From the NCBI GenBank assembly GCA_963971225.1, contig OZ020267.1:4030001-4094000 (forward strand): a DNA stretch of 64,000 nt. The letters are read 5' to 3'. The notes beneath the pieces are model-generated. The model had not been told where the DNA came from and searched no databases. It was given only the letters and a program-made list of their open reading frames with translations. Shown here one piece after another: positions 22,170-34,178 of the stretch; positions within the stretch are counted from its first letter, which is position 1; each line of letters begins with the position of its first letter. The stretch comes from Melieria omissa. Its lineage: Eukaryota > Arthropoda > Insecta > Diptera > Ulidiidae. A program made the translations under genes and the position numbers.

Positions 22170-24036
22170 CTCTCATCTTTCAGCTTAAAAGTTTCCTTCA
22201 CAATGAAACAAGAAAGCTTCCATTTTTTACTCAAAGTTGATCAATCACAGTTCACTTACAATTTTGGGCCTCACGAACATTCCATCACCGTGTTGAACAT
22301 TGGCAGTTAAAAACAACAACAAATTTAAATGTTACCAACTAGCTAATTGCATTCATACACTTTTATTACAGCCGTGTGCGTTGGCCTGTATGTGTGTGTA
22401 TGTGTTTGAGTACATTTGTGAATGTTTGCGGTCCAATTTCTCCATACGCACTCAGCACTGCCGGCGGTTTTCCTCAAAAAGTGTACAATTTCGCAGCAGC
22501 TCAGAAGTAAACCACAAAACGAGCTGGAACAATGGCAACAACACAACAACACAGCAACAGCAACACAAAAATAGCAAATTAATTTTTCGTGTTTTTTAAT
22601 TATTTTTACGATGTGTTCGTATATCTATGCAAACGAGCAACAAAGAAGCCACAAAAACGATGAGCTTGAACGTGGAGGAGTAGAGACCAAATTTGCACAT
22701 CTAAAGACAAAAACTTTAAAGCAAAAAACAAGTTTTCATTCCGGTTATGGCTGCTTGAGGTGTTTGCAATAAATAGAAACCACAATATTTATGCCACAAA
22801 AGCAGTAAGGAAACTAAGCAACAACACTTGAAACAAGTCAATTGTGAGGAAAACAACTGCGCGAATTGCGAAAATCGTAGGAGAGAGCGACTCGGCTAAA
22901 TGGGCCAATTCATGTAAAACTCATAAAATGTGTCGCAAAATAAAAATTCCAGTTGCCTACTCAACGCTAATACAACAAATTTAAAGCTAATGAAGGTCGT
23001 GAAACGGAAAGCCAAAGCGGCGTGAACCTAAATTTAGGCAGCGGCGCAGCAGCACTTAGCCTGCTTCCTTCGCGTTCTTAAAACGTAGTCATGACACTCG
23101 TCAATGAAAGTGCCAGTGAGGACGTTAAGAGTCGTTGACGCTGACAGACTAACAGCCAACTGTTGAGTGAAATTTTACGATGCGTGCTGATGAGGTTATA
23201 AAACTTAACAACTTCAATTCAACAGCTTTTCGACGGCTTTCCCGGTGTCGTCGTTTCGTCATTCGGGTTGGCTGCTTTCCGGGAAAGTTTGAGTAATGCT
23301 GTGTATAAATATGTAGAAATGTAAGTGGGGACAATTTTTTTTAGGAACAGTGTTCAGTCACGGCCAGTCATCACTTATCACTTACCGATTGTTGGGTTAT
23401 TTGTGATTTCTTTACTAACTCAAAACTCATTTATTCTATACAAGTTAAAAAAATTGTTTTGCTTAGGGACTGTCGTCGATTAGTGATCAGTGCGTGGGAT
23501 TGAAAGTCGGAGGCTAGTAGGTTCGAGTTCCAACTTAAGCAGCACCAAACAGAGAAGACGAGTTTTTCGACAGTTGCTGCAGTTGATCTTGACGAAAGGA
23601 CACTCAGCAATGGCATACAGAATTATAATGGTCCATCCAAGGGTTCTTTATAGATGGATGGATGTGAGGGGGAGCCGAGGAAATAAGCTTAGGGAGGTCA
23701 TTATCTCAAGCAACTCAGGCTTTATAGCCCATTGTATGTAAGGCTCAGGAAAAAGGCTGAGGAGGAGATGGGAATGGGGAAAAAGAAAAGGAGAAGGTAG
23801 ATGGAAAGAAAGAAAGGGTTAAGGGTTCTCTCTAAGGGTTAAGGCTTGAGTCTCAGGAGATCACACAGGGTGAGAGAATGGACTTTGTCCATTCCAATAA
23901 CATCTGAACCCAGCGTTCGCAATGCCGTTCTGGGGAAGGCAGGACATTCTTATTTTATTTTTTTGACTCGAACAACGCGTAGGGGATGACCCTTATTAAT
24001 GCGAGGCATTGCGTTGATTCAGGAAGGATATAAAGG
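22170..24036. other. Spacer, right part possibly the 3' UTR of the neighbouring retroelement
   Basis: 22170-23480 is ordinary spacer with CAACA runs near 22535. From about 23500 to 24036, purine-rich sequence with AAGGGTTAAGG repeats may be the untranslated 3' region of the minus-strand retroelement that starts at 24037, but no tail is clear. A tRNA B-box-like word GGTTCGAGTTCC occurs at 23519 without a convincing A box. Confidence 0.35.
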
Positions 24037-24730
24037 TTAGGAGATAGGGTTTTGAGAGAAGTGGTTATGGACTCTTGACTTGAACCCATCGAGATCATAA
24101 GTGCTATGGAATATATCCGCAGGGAGACCATTCCACAAACGCACTGTACGGGCGAGAAACGAACTTTCTCTGTAGTGCGTAGTGCACTGGAACATCGTTT
24201 CAACGTGGAATGCATGGGCGCCAGAGTCCGCACGGGTTTCCCAGGGGAATACCCGGAGTGATGGCAGCAAGCTGCTCATTTCCACTGAGCAATTACCGAA
24301 AAAGTATCGGTAAAATAACACCACACACGCCACGTTTCGACGATGTTCTAAGGAGTCAATAGAGCTGGATGCCCTACTGTGCCCTATAAGCTTGTTTGCA
24401 CGGTTTTTCACCCGGTCCAGGAGCTCCAAATGGGTTTTTGAAGCCCCCGCCCATAGGCGCGAGTTAAACTCCATTTTGGGTCGGATATAGATGGTATAAA
24501 TAATGCGGTAGACGGGGTGAAGTATATTTTGCACTGCTTTAGGAAGCCGAGGCACTTGGCTGCTTCTTTCGACAAGCCAAAACTATGATCGTTCCAACGA
24601 AAATCGTTCTTAATGGACATGCCCAGAACATCAAGAGCTGTCGATTTCACAATACTCACACCACCCATAACCAGGGATGTGTTGGGATGTGAGGAGACTC
24701 GTTTGTGAAATAACAGGCAACATTGGGTCT
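24037..24730 (-). pseudogene. CR1/Jockey-group non-LTR RT C-terminal fragment
   Basis: Minus-strand frames give NPRKTQCCLLFHKR, STALDVLGMSIKNDFRWNDH, KEAAKCLGFLKQCKIYFTPS, then after a frameshift IYIRPKMEFNSRLWAGASKTHLELLDRVKNRANKLIG and finally VRLWNGLPADIF and FKSRVHNHFSQNP. This is the RT thumb and the classical carboxy terminus (LWNSLP ... FK..L) of CR1/Jockey-group elements that lack RNase H. One frameshift at about 24540 and loss of everything upstream make it dead. It joins directly to an RNase H element at about 24730. Confidence 0.75.
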
Positions 24731-25630
24731 TGCGAGGATTAAAATCGAGAAAATGCGCTGTAAAATCTACCTCCTCCAGGCAAAACGTGCAAGTCGGATA
24801 TTCAATGATGCCCATGTTGGCCATATGTTGCCCCCCATGGATTGTGTTCTTTGATTAACCCGACCATTCGACGGAGATCTTTCCTTCTCAACTTCTGAAG
24901 GAAATCCCCTGCTTTCCTGTCCGGACCTATCTCAAAACACTTGGCAGTTTTACAGCTTCCCAAGCTAGACCAACGTTCTCTATGTAAGTTATTTACACAG
25001 GACTTGATCTAGTCCAGGATCCCTGCTAGATTGGTGTCGATTATTGGTTCTGGTCCCATGGATCTACACCCTGATTCACAGTTAGCCACAGTTCATCCGC
25101 AGTTTCAGATAAGTCGGAGTTTATTACGTCTCGCAAGTGATTTAAATTTAAAGGTATTTCGCGCGTTCTCCAGGGCCTAAGTTCCTGCTTGACTTACACT
25201 ATAGACTCCTATGCATTTCCCGATTCCGCTACCTTCAGAATGGCGAAGATTTCCGTCTGAAGACAGTAGTCAGCCCACCCAGCAGGCGCGGATTCAGAAA
25301 AATATTTCGGGGAGGGTTTCAAAAAGTAATTCTTTAATATTTGTAAAATGCCTTTTAATTTGTATGTAGTTTTATAGGCGGATCAAATATTTCGGGGGGG
25401 GGTTCAACCCCCAAAACACCCCTCTGAATCCGCCACTGCCACCCAGAGAGTAGTCGCGGTTGGCACCTCCGTTGAGGTCATCCAGATCCAGTACCTTTGT
25501 CGGTCTTGGATCCGTCACTGAAGAAAATATCCGTCAGATCCCCTAGCATGGCCTCTGGGTTGTCCCATTGACCGCGCGTTGGGAACCTCACTTCAAAATT
25601 TCTCCCAAAGGGTTCTAGGGGTCAGCAGCA
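24725..25630 (-). pseudogene. Non-LTR RNase H and knuckle fragment, split by a MITE
   Basis: Reading the minus strand from 25630: DIFFSDGSKTDKGTGSG (first RNase H motif), then, across the MITE insertion at 25283-25438, LQTEIFAILKVAES (second motif). Much later come LRRKDLRRMVGLIKEHNPWG and CTFCLEEVDFTAHFL, the C-terminal CCHC knuckle (its second Cys is lost at the junction near 24730). Stops and frameshifts occur throughout. The order of motifs matches I-group elements, and the middle of RNase H has largely decayed. Confidence 0.7.
25283..25438. mobile_element. hAT-type MITE, copy 2, with perfect 8-bp target duplication
   Basis: 156 bp. The left end CAGGCGCGGATTCAG and right end CTGAATCCGCCACTG are inverted repeats. 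The 8-bp word CCACCCAG sits immediately left (25275-25282) and right (25439-25446). The interior matches copy 1 (AAAAGTAATTCTTTAATAT, TTTAATTTGTATG, GGTTCAACCCCCAAAAC). It interrupts the RNase H fragment, so it is younger than that fragment. Confidence 0.9.
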
Positions 25631-25639
25631 ACGGATATT

Positions 25640-27727
25640 GCGCTGACAACCTCTTAAAGATTTCTCTATGACCCGAGCTCTTCTTTTTAGAACTTTTTAA
25701 AAAATACGAGATGCTTTTGAAACTTTTGAACTTTAGTTCTATGAAGCGAGCACAAACTTTTTGAAGCTCTGTAGTAGGAAAAATTATGTGTTCACGCAGC
25801 GTCCAGCATTTCGCGGTATCAAGTATTAACAACAACAACCACTCGAAAGACCACTCAAATATGCAATTTGCCATGTACGAACACTGTGGCAACACTGTCA
25901 CAACGACAGCAGCAACAGTCATCTCGATAAGCGCCACGTAAACAATGCAACACCGTGGCGCCTCTACATGCACACATTCATATATTGCATGCTGCAACTA
26001 CACCAACACACTCTTAAACATTCACACACACACACACCAATTTACTATACACATACATGCACATAACGGCCATTCATTCATTCACCGCTCGATGAGTTGT
26101 AATTTATTCGATCTTAGATAGCGTAGGCCGCTGTCCGAGATGTCTCATAAAAATTGCACTTTAATTACTCCATCGACAGTATCAATTTGGCGAGATCAGC
26201 CGTTAGAGATGGATGGGCTGCAGTGCGACCGGCAGCCGCGTCACTTGGGCGTGTGTTGCTGCTGCTGTCGGTGTCGGCGCTTGGCTGGCAAATGCAAATT
26301 TCATTATAATTTGCGCGATTTTTTCTTTTTTTTTTGGCAACCGAATATTTGTCGAGCTGAAATCGAATTGTCATTTATTGCTCAACATTTAATTTATTCA
26401 CTTTTGGGTTCACTTTAGTCTTCAGGCAGAAATTTCAGCAACATGCAACTTGAATTGAAACGAAGAGAAATAAAGAAATCAATGCAGCAGTGCTTTGTCA
26501 TAGATTCTTTAGTACTTAGTTTGTCGTTTTTTTAATTAAATTGATTTTTTTAAGATAGACCTAATCTAATAAAAAAGGATCTATCCCTTCTCTGGAACTG
26601 GAACATTGCCTGAATTAATTTCTGTGGTAGTTGGCACCCTTTGACTTAAATAAAACAAACTTCAACGTTGCCATGACTCAACCCAGTGGTTGATTTGCAT
26701 TTGGTGAAGAGAAATATTAAATTTTCTAGAACTTGAAAAGTAAAACTTCTCCTTTCGATAGTATTAATCATTACCAACTATATTTATAAAATAAATCCCT
26801 ATATCTCAATGTACTTCGAGGTAGCAGCCGCGCTCTGCAACTGCGGTCCTACATGCCAACTCTACCGCCTGACGTAATTTTGCGCGTTAATGTGAATCTG
26901 CAGTCTACTTCAACTACTTCGCACAGCAGCCTACGTGGCAGCACCCAACACCACCCATTCAGCCATGTCCACTGAACCGCCACCAGCCAATAGGCGACAG
27001 CAACGGTCGGTGTGTCTGGAGCCCTGCGAAAGCGGACAACGACGCGGACGGTGTTCATTTTGTCTGGCATTCAATGCAATTGGTCTGCTCGCCGCCCGAC
27101 GTCGATGCAGTGCCACGCATCGAAACCCAACGCAACGCATCGAATCAAAGGCAATGGCAGAGTTAGACCTGCGCTGCGTTGCAAGTGCAGTCACAATCGC
27201 CAATACAAATGGACTGCAGTCCAGTTCAGTTGTTGCCCATATTTTGTTTTTTTGCTGCTTTTACGATTCGTTCTTTTCGGTTTCGGTGCAGTTTTTTGCC
27301 GGCATTCCGCCCGTACAAGGTACCCAACTATCTGCGTAGTCCACTGTGCGGACTATGAATGTGTATGTGTGTGTGTGTGTGTGTGTCGCGTACGCAAATG
27401 CAGCCATGATTTATGACCTGAAACAATATTGAGCGTACGAAAATTTATGGAGTGCTCCGCTTTGCACAAATAAAACGAAATAAAAATTTTGTCAGATGAC
27501 GTTTTTGTTTTTTTTGGGGGAAGTTTTTTTTCGCTGTCACTTGTCGTTGCACGGGCGCATTCGCTTGACAACACTTTTTGAAATAAAGTACGAGCAATTT
27601 TTCCAATTTATCCACTTACGTACTTGAACTAACTGCATTCTGCGGAGTTAAAGGTTGGGTTGAAAGTTTTCTAGGATATAATTTATGTATGTTTATACAT
27701 ATAAATGACTACATATATGCATGTACA
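25640..27727. other. Spacer with GC-rich island (26820-27340) and GT microsatellite
   Basis: AT-rich flanks around an island with CGACG and GCAACG words. Overlapping 90-134 codon frames on both strands have no domain. A (GT)n tract lies at about 27366-27386. Nothing further supported. Confidence 0.4.
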
Positions 27728-28695
27728 CAGTGCGAAAATTATGTATTAAGACTGCCTCTAGAAAACACAATTAAAAGACGATATCTGCTAATTTTTTGGT
27801 ATATTTATTCGAAATATTCCCCTCCTGATTCAATACACTTGTTACATCGATTTAATAGTGATTCAAACGCGTTTCCAGCTCATTTTCGGAATTTCCTCCA
27901 GTGCCCTCGTCGAAGCCCGTTGTATGGTCTGAATGTCATCAAAAAAGCATCCTTTCAACTTTAATTTCAATTTCGGAAACAAAGAGAAGTCGACGGTGCC
28001 AAATCAGGTGAATACGGCGGATGATTCAACACACAGATCTGATTCCGAGCCAAAAATAGACGAACAATGAGTGCTGTGTGACCCGGTGCATTATCGTGCA
28101 ACTTTTTCGCGGTATTCTGGTCGAATACGACGGATTCTGGCCATCAAACGCTTCAAAACTTCGATGTGATATGCGGCAGTAACTGTTTCACCAGTTGGAA
28201 AAAATTCTTTGGGGATAATTTCTTTGCTATCGAAGAATGTGATGAGCATTGTTTTGGTTTTTGATGGAGCTTTTCGTGTTTTTTTGGCTTGTGGTTTTGA
28301 TTGAGGTTTGAGGTTTTTGATTTCCATTCCGCACTTTGACGCTTGGTTTGTGGAGCGTATTGGAAACACCATGTTTCATCACCCGTAACAATTGTTTTCA
28401 GGAAGTTTAGATCATTTTCTGCGGCTGCAACGATGTCTCTAGCATGACTGACTCTCATTAATTTTTGCTCCTCGTTGAATGTGTGTGGAACAAATTTTGC
28501 GCAGACCATTGTTTTGCACAAATCCTCGTGAAGAATGAGTTGGATAGTTTCTCTGTTGATGTTCAAGGCCTCTCTCATCATTTTCAATGAAGCATTGCGG
28601 TCTTCTGCAATAAAATCACAAACTTTCTGGATCAATCCATTTCCATAATTTCTTTCTGGAAATTTAATATACCTGTATAATCTAGAAAGCATTGA
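27728..28695 (-). mobile_element. mariner element relic
   Basis: The minus strand carries a broken mariner transposase. Recognisable in order: NASLKMMREALNINRETIQLI (helix-turn-helix region), TIVTGDETWCF (first catalytic Asp, about 28363-28390), KTMLITFFDSK and LKRLMARIRRIRPEYRE. After a frameshift come KLHDNAPGHTALIV (second Asp, about 28082-28103) and VLNHPPYSPDLAPS. The third Asp (of PSD) falls on another frameshift near 27990. The N-terminal 80 or so residues and that end of the element are missing and replaced by AT-rich repeat. The 3' end near CAGTGCGAAAATTATG (27728) is approximate. Dead copy. Confidence 0.8.
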
Positions 28696-28734
28696 ATTTT
28701 ACTGTCCAAAATATTCGTTTCATTGCAAATTTCA

Positions 28735-28945
28735 ATACCAAAAATTTTTAAAAATTATATAAAAAATTTTAACATTTATTTTAATTTAAAAATTTTTTCT
28801 ATTTTAGAAATAAAAAAATTTAAAATTAATTTTAATTACAAAAATTATATACAAAATTTTAAAATTTATTTTAGTTCAAACATTTTTTATATTTTAGAAA
28901 AATTAAAATTAATTTAAAAATTTTTTATATATTAGAAAAATAAAG
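28735..28945. repeat. AT-rich diverged tandem repeat
   Basis: Units combining AAAAATTATATA(A/C)AAAATTT, ATTTATTTTA(A/G)TT and TTTTTTATATTTTAGAAA recur about every 90-105 bp, two to three times. No coding value. Confidence 0.6.
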
Positions 28946-28949
28946 AAAG

Positions 28950-31900
28950 ATATACAAATATCAGAAAGTACCATATATTGAACCACTGAAATTTCTTCAA
29001 ATGTTTAAAGTCAGCTACTGGAATGAATTCACTGAATTCAAAACATTAATCATTTTCCAATGTTGGCGATTCGGTTAAAAGGTTTTGGTTGCGTTAAGGC
29101 ATTGTTTTACGTTATCACTTTAACTCTACAAATAGTGCTTTGATAGCTCAGAAGCCTTGAAATATATTTTTTTCCTTCTTCACTCCTCTCTGGAGCATAG
29201 GGCCTCCACAAGAATCTTTCATCTTACACGATTCTGGACTTTTGTTTTCGTGCAGTCCCATGAATTGAAATTGAAACATTGAAGCCTTGAAATATATTAG
29301 TCTGAAAACGATACGAGTACAATTGATGGGTGTGGCAATATATCACCGATCTTCTATGAAACAAATCATCGACTAATTTAAATGTTAATTAAATACGGCG
29401 ACTTTTCTTTTGATATCAACACTCATACATACACAAATTTCTAGTTCAGTGACGTAGTCAAGGTGAAGAGGTTATTATTTTAACCCCCCCCCCCCTTTCC
29501 CTTCCGAATGGATTGTTTTGAACTTTCCTAATACGTTTAAGATTAATTAAGACTTTCTGAAATATGAAACAAACCATTATCAGTCTTTCGTATAATTCAG
29601 GGAAATTGTTCTCTATCTTTGACGTATGTGGTTTGTGTTTCTAAAATGAAACAAAGTTTTTACTCGCGTTTAGAAAAATTCATATGAAAATGCATATCTT
29701 AAATTTTAGGTCGAATCCATGCAACGCCGCCAAGTCAGACTTTGTGTCCTTTACAGAAATGGTGCCGTGTCTCCTCATTGTTTGCCGCATTGAGTGCGGT
29801 GCACAATAAATCATAACCGAGGAAGAAGAAGAGGAAAAACTTTTCAACGTCAACATTTCCGACACAGAATTGGAACGAAAACTGACAATGAGAATCAAAA
29901 TAACCAACATTGCAGGCGCGCAAGATGCAAACAACAAAAACAACAAGCACCAAGCAGACGCAGCGTCAGGTCAGCGGGGATGCAGTGGCGAGCGCACAAA
30001 CACACTTTGCATATGGCCTAATAAAAAAAATATGAAATGCAACAACAAAAGACAACAACAAATGCAATAAAACAAGGCAAAGCAATGTCGAAGATGGGAA
30101 AAAATGAAATGTGTGGAAAAAATAAAATATGAATGCATATTTTTTTTGTTAGAAAAGTTTGAAAATATTTTTTTGTATGCATGCCGAGTGTGTAATTTAT
30201 GATTATGCAGAAGCACAGCGGCCAAGTGACGGCGATAGTGACAGCGCGTCGCGAGACGAACTGGCGAACGGAAGGCGCACAACGGCCATAAAACAGTCCA
30301 AGCAGGCGAACGCAACAGGATATTTGTTGTTGTTGTTGTTGTAGCCACACACAGCGCTCAAACGACAGGACACTGCAATTTGTCGAAACGCATTTGCGCG
30401 ACTGGCAGCCTGACTTCGGCGAAATGTCAGCCAGCCATTTCGAGCCGCCGAATCGCACAACGGCGGCGCGCAATTGAAAATAATTAGAACGCACGCCTTG
30501 CCGGCCTGCCGCGGCGCTCGGCGGCCCATAAAAATCCATTTGACAAAGTGGCCAAACAATTGCCGCCACTTTGCGCCGCAGCAGTAACTAGTTGCAGCAA
30601 CAACAGCAGCCGTCGGCGGGCAGTGGAGCAGCGTCGGCTGGCGGCTGGAGACAATTCGTCGTTGTCGCTGTTGGCGCACTCATAAATTTTCACATTATTT
30701 CGGAAATCTTTCAATTACACTTCACTTAAGCTCACACATACACGCACTCACACGCGCACCCAGAGAGTTGCCACATATTAATAATTAATTGAATTGCGCT
30801 TTGCTCTTCGCTCCCTGGCCGCTGGTTCGGCACTTCGAATTCGAAAATCTGTAACGAGGCGCACGCACGATTACCAGCTGCCGCCGCTGCCGCACGCCCT
30901 TCATTTCATCTCATCTCAGCACAGAACGCTCAGCGCCACGCAGTGCTTCCCGCCAGCAACAGCAACAGCAACGCGCGCCACGCACTGCCGCTGCACCCCG
31001 CCGTCTTGTTGTGTGTTTTATGTTCTATTTATGTTGTGTAAACGACGCCATAATCGTAAAAATATCAAAACAAATCGTTAAATTCGATCATCATCGACGG
31101 CGCTCAACAAACGCCAACGCCATCGACTGCGTCCGAGCGTGCTGCCACTCGAGTCTCGCAGCGCAACGGACGAAGCGGCGTCAAGTGTAAATGAAGAAAT
31201 TCAGCCGTTCGTTCGGCGTTGCCTGGCGCTTCTGTGTCTTTTTTCTTCAGTTTTCTTCAGTTGTTGTTGCTTCGAGTGGATCTCGGCGTACGTGCTGTGG
31301 GTTGGGGCCCGGGGGGGATATGGCCGCTGTGTGCGTTCTGCGCCGAACACGAGTGGGGAATTGGGTTATTTGTGACGAGTTAGGAAGGAGGAGGTGGGGG
31401 TTGTGGATGCCGGGTATTTTGTGTGTTTATTGACACGCGCGTCACAAGGAGAACATAAATTTGTGACTTAATTAAGTTTGAATTAAGTCGAAATTGTTTT
31501 AAATATTTTCGCCTATATTGAGTTTAAAATATGTTCCGATAGACAGCAGCCGCCATGGACACGATGACAACCAGTGGAATGGAATGCTTTCAAGCGAAAT
31601 TTGCTATGCTACGAGTAGGTGGGAAGTTATAACTGACTGGTCGAAGAGCAATGAATTGATCTGTGTTGGGTCTCTGGTGATACCAGATGGAGATGCATTT
31701 ATGAGTGGAGGAAGTGATACAGATCGAGATCCCTTTATGAGTGTCGTAGTGATTCGTTACATGTGGTTTTTGCTAACTTTAGTAGTGAAGCTGCTTACTA
31801 GTCCTAGTACTGAGATTTTTTTTCTGGCCTATGAAATCAAAAGTCGCCATGATTGTCAAGCATTGTTCCGAAATACTTTGCTGTACTTAGTGGAGGTTTT

Positions 31901-31985
31901 AATTTGCTCAGGATTTTATTTGTGAGGGAACTGCAATTTTGTATGCCTTCTTCAGTTGATCACACCAGGCGATGATAGGGCGACG
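28950..31985. other. Spacer and GC-rich island (30190-31400)
   Basis: Includes a run of 12 C at 29484-29495 just right of CAGTGACGTAGTCAAGG, possibly a worn hAT-type end; a (TTG)6 run near 30324; and a strong GC island at 30190-31400 whose antisense frames (up to 183 codons) are low complexity. TTTATGGC/GCCATAAA occurs at 30285. The open frame at 31518-31925 is not recognised and has no flanking splice or codon evidence. Confidence 0.35.
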
Positions 31986-32289
31986 CACAGTGTTGCGAGT
32001 TCATATAGCGAAGTGATAAAAACACAAGTAGTGGTCGTACATTAATGAAATTTGTCATACAGTTATTGTATAAGGAAACAACTTGCTGTGCAAAATTTCA
32101 ATGAAATCGAACCACAACTTTGACCACCTTCCATACAAATGGATTTGAAAAAACTTCATATTAACAGTGAAAATTATCTTAGTTCATAAAAAAATATTTG
32201 TATTTTAACATAAATTTATTTATAAATGCGTAAAGTTACTTATATATAATATGCGCTTTTCCAAAAGTGATTAAAAATAAAATATCGAT

Positions 32290-32840
32290 AAATTGCTCCA
32301 CAGCTGCTCAGAAGTTGCTCTTAGAGGGTTAAAGTCTTAGACTGACCCCCACTAATTTTTTCCTCCTGAATATTTCTTTCCAACATACCCAACTCCTATC
32401 TCCAACATTTAATGAGGCTGCCTTACAAAATCATCGTTTTTAGAAAGTGGGCTCCCGCTGCTCTCAGGTTGGTCCCAGACCTACCATATGTAAGACTGAC
32501 CACCATTTGTTTTACCTTCCGAATGATTTTTCTATACACAACTAACCGCTATATTCAACTCTTAAGGTAGCTGCCATACAAAACTAGTAATTTTCAATGG
32601 AACTGGCTCCACACTTCTAAATGTAGTAAAGTAAGCGAGGAAATATCATATTTGGGAAACTACTGAACTGATTTGAATGAATTATTCAACAATCGTCAAC
32701 ATTCCTGAGTGCAAAAAATACAAAATTAATTAAAGTTAAAAAATTCACCACCAAAGGGCGCCTCCCATATCAACCATGTTGTGAGGTTGTCAACTTTTGG
32801 GTTTGTACGAAAAAAAAATCAAAGTGTAGTGTCGAAACTC
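32290..32840 (-). repeat. Unknown interspersed repeat, inverted relative to 38095-38640
   Basis: Reverse-complement matches to the right-hand copy: TTAGAGGGTTAAA, GACCCCCACTAATTTTT, GAATATTTCTTTC, ACTCCTATCTCCAAC, GAAACTACTGAACTGATTTG, AAAATACAAAATTAATTAA, CCTCCCATA and GGTTGTCAACTTTTGGGTTT in one continuous order. No coding capacity. The copies are about 5.3 kb apart and point in opposite directions. Confidence 0.8.
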
Positions 32841-33253
32841 CCTGAACCCCTCTATTTCGAATATAATAGTAATTGATTTTCCGAAGCTATCTTCAACAAA
32901 TGTTTCCATGAGCAGCAGAGCATTATTTGACCAATTGCATTGGGATTCAACTAAACGCTGAAAATATCGCGAATTTGCACTCAAGTCTTTACCGAAAACA
33001 GTCAATAACTTGCATTCGCGCAAATATGCGCTGCTGAAAATTTTACAGCATAATGTACAGACTTGCTAAAACAAAATATCAAAAAATTTCGATAGTCATA
33101 AAAAGTGTTTTTTTTAAATCACCTTTAAAGTTTTAACTCAGTTTTTATTCACTTGTTTTCTTTGTTTCATTTTCTTCATAACGGTACAACTCAGAGGTGA
33201 GAAGAATCAACGGAATTTTTGGCCTTGCCAGACCTAAATTGTATTAAACTTAA

Positions 33254-33564
33254 CCCAGTAGCGCCCAATGTTCCCATTTGGGAGCACTTACTTAAATGAG
33301 CACATTATTCAAAGGCAACAATATATCGAGCTTTCAATAAAATTTCGAATGCGAATCGACCATCGTAGGATGCATGTTCATTGCTTCGTTGAATTTCACA
33401 ACATTCCGCTGTGCCCAATGATCCCATTTGGAGCAATATTAAAATGAAAATAAAAAATATTTTTTTAAGTGTTTATATTCAAACTTGTTTTTTAATAAAA
33501 CTTCAGGACATTTCTTTCAGGAAATTAGCTCGAAAGTCGAAACAAAAAATTGGGCACTAATTGG
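33254..33564. mobile_element. TTAA-flanked MITE with GCCCAA inverted ends
   Basis: TTAA at 33250-33253 and 33565-33568 bracket 311 bp with imperfect inverted ends, CCCAGTAGCGCCCAA and TTGGGCACTAATTGG. The internal phrase CCCAATGTTCCCATTTGGGAGC recurs near 33414 as CCCAATGATCCCATTTGGAGC. TTAA targets point to the piggyBac superfamily. Non-coding. Confidence 0.55.
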
Positions 33565-33824
33565 TTAAGGCAACAGTATGTTTTAGGGACCCGCTCATAA
33601 TTTATTTTGAAACATTGAACCTCAAAGTGAAAGCAAAAATGTGCTGTTTTTTCAATGCTATGAGAGTGTACTTTAAGAGCTCATAACTTCTGTATTATCC
33701 AATATTTTTTCTTAAGACTTAAGATTGCTCTTAATTGAAATATTTCCAACAAAACCCCATACTTAGATTTTTATGGTTATTTATTGCATTTTTGTCACTA
33801 CTCGCAACACTGTGCAACGTCGAG

Positions 33825-33950
33825 TTGATCCCCTCATCGGAGACACAGTCTGCTTCCTCGCCATTGATCTACAACTACCTCATCGAATACCTTTTCCGCT
33901 GAAGCTTCATCTTTTACACGGCAAACATGGCCAAGCCAGCATCGATACCT
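33825..33950 (-). pseudogene. RTE-like C-terminal fragment
   Basis: The minus strand reads YRCWLGHVCRVKDEASAEKVF and then WRGSRLCLR, closely matching the RLRWLGHVCRMDDEAPAKKVF ... GRSCLR segment shared by the copies at about 9560 and 18780. It is the third fragment of this family in the window, about 40 codons, adjoining the right end of the 31988-33812 element. Confidence 0.7.
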
Positions 33951-34178
33951 AATCGCATTAAAAAATTTAAAATTCAAAACAAAAATGGTACAAAAAATAT
34001 GACGAAATGGGGACACGAACGAATTAGGCTTTAAAAAACACAGAGAAATACTAAAAAATGTTCTCTAACCCTAAAAAATTAAGGTTTGACTGCTTTTGAC
34101 GGTGTGACTGAACAGAAGAAATAACAGAGTTGCATTTTGTAACGTTAAACAAAAACTTTATTAAGCTATCACTAAGTT

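Larger units (their letters stand above)
31988..33812. mobile_element. Inverted-repeat element with CAGTGTTGCGAGT ends
   Basis: CAGTGTTGCGAGT at 31988 is matched by ACTCGCAACACTG ending at 33812, with further partial symmetry (AGTGA.AAAA). The span is 1.8 kb and has no transposase, but contains one copy of the unknown inverted repeat (32290-32840) and a TTAA-flanked MITE (33254-33564). The CAGTGTTGC ends are hAT-like, but I find no 8-bp target duplication, so the class is uncertain. Confidence 0.5.

Noticed and set aside
21487..22310. Two frames starting MSFFVGFVL on opposite strands
   Set aside because: Same sequence read from the two arms of the hairpin; not independent genes.
23480..23540. 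Possible second tRNA-like SINE head (GGTTCGAGTTCC)
   Set aside because: The B box carries an extra base, the A box is poor, and no target duplication or second copy is seen.
30018..30679. Antisense frames of 125-183 codons
   Set aside because: Three frames open over the same bases, low complexity, no recognisable family.
31518..31925. 135-codon plus-strand frame
   Set aside because: Not low complexity, but no family recognised, no splice or promoter evidence, and a single frame of this length is plausible by chance.
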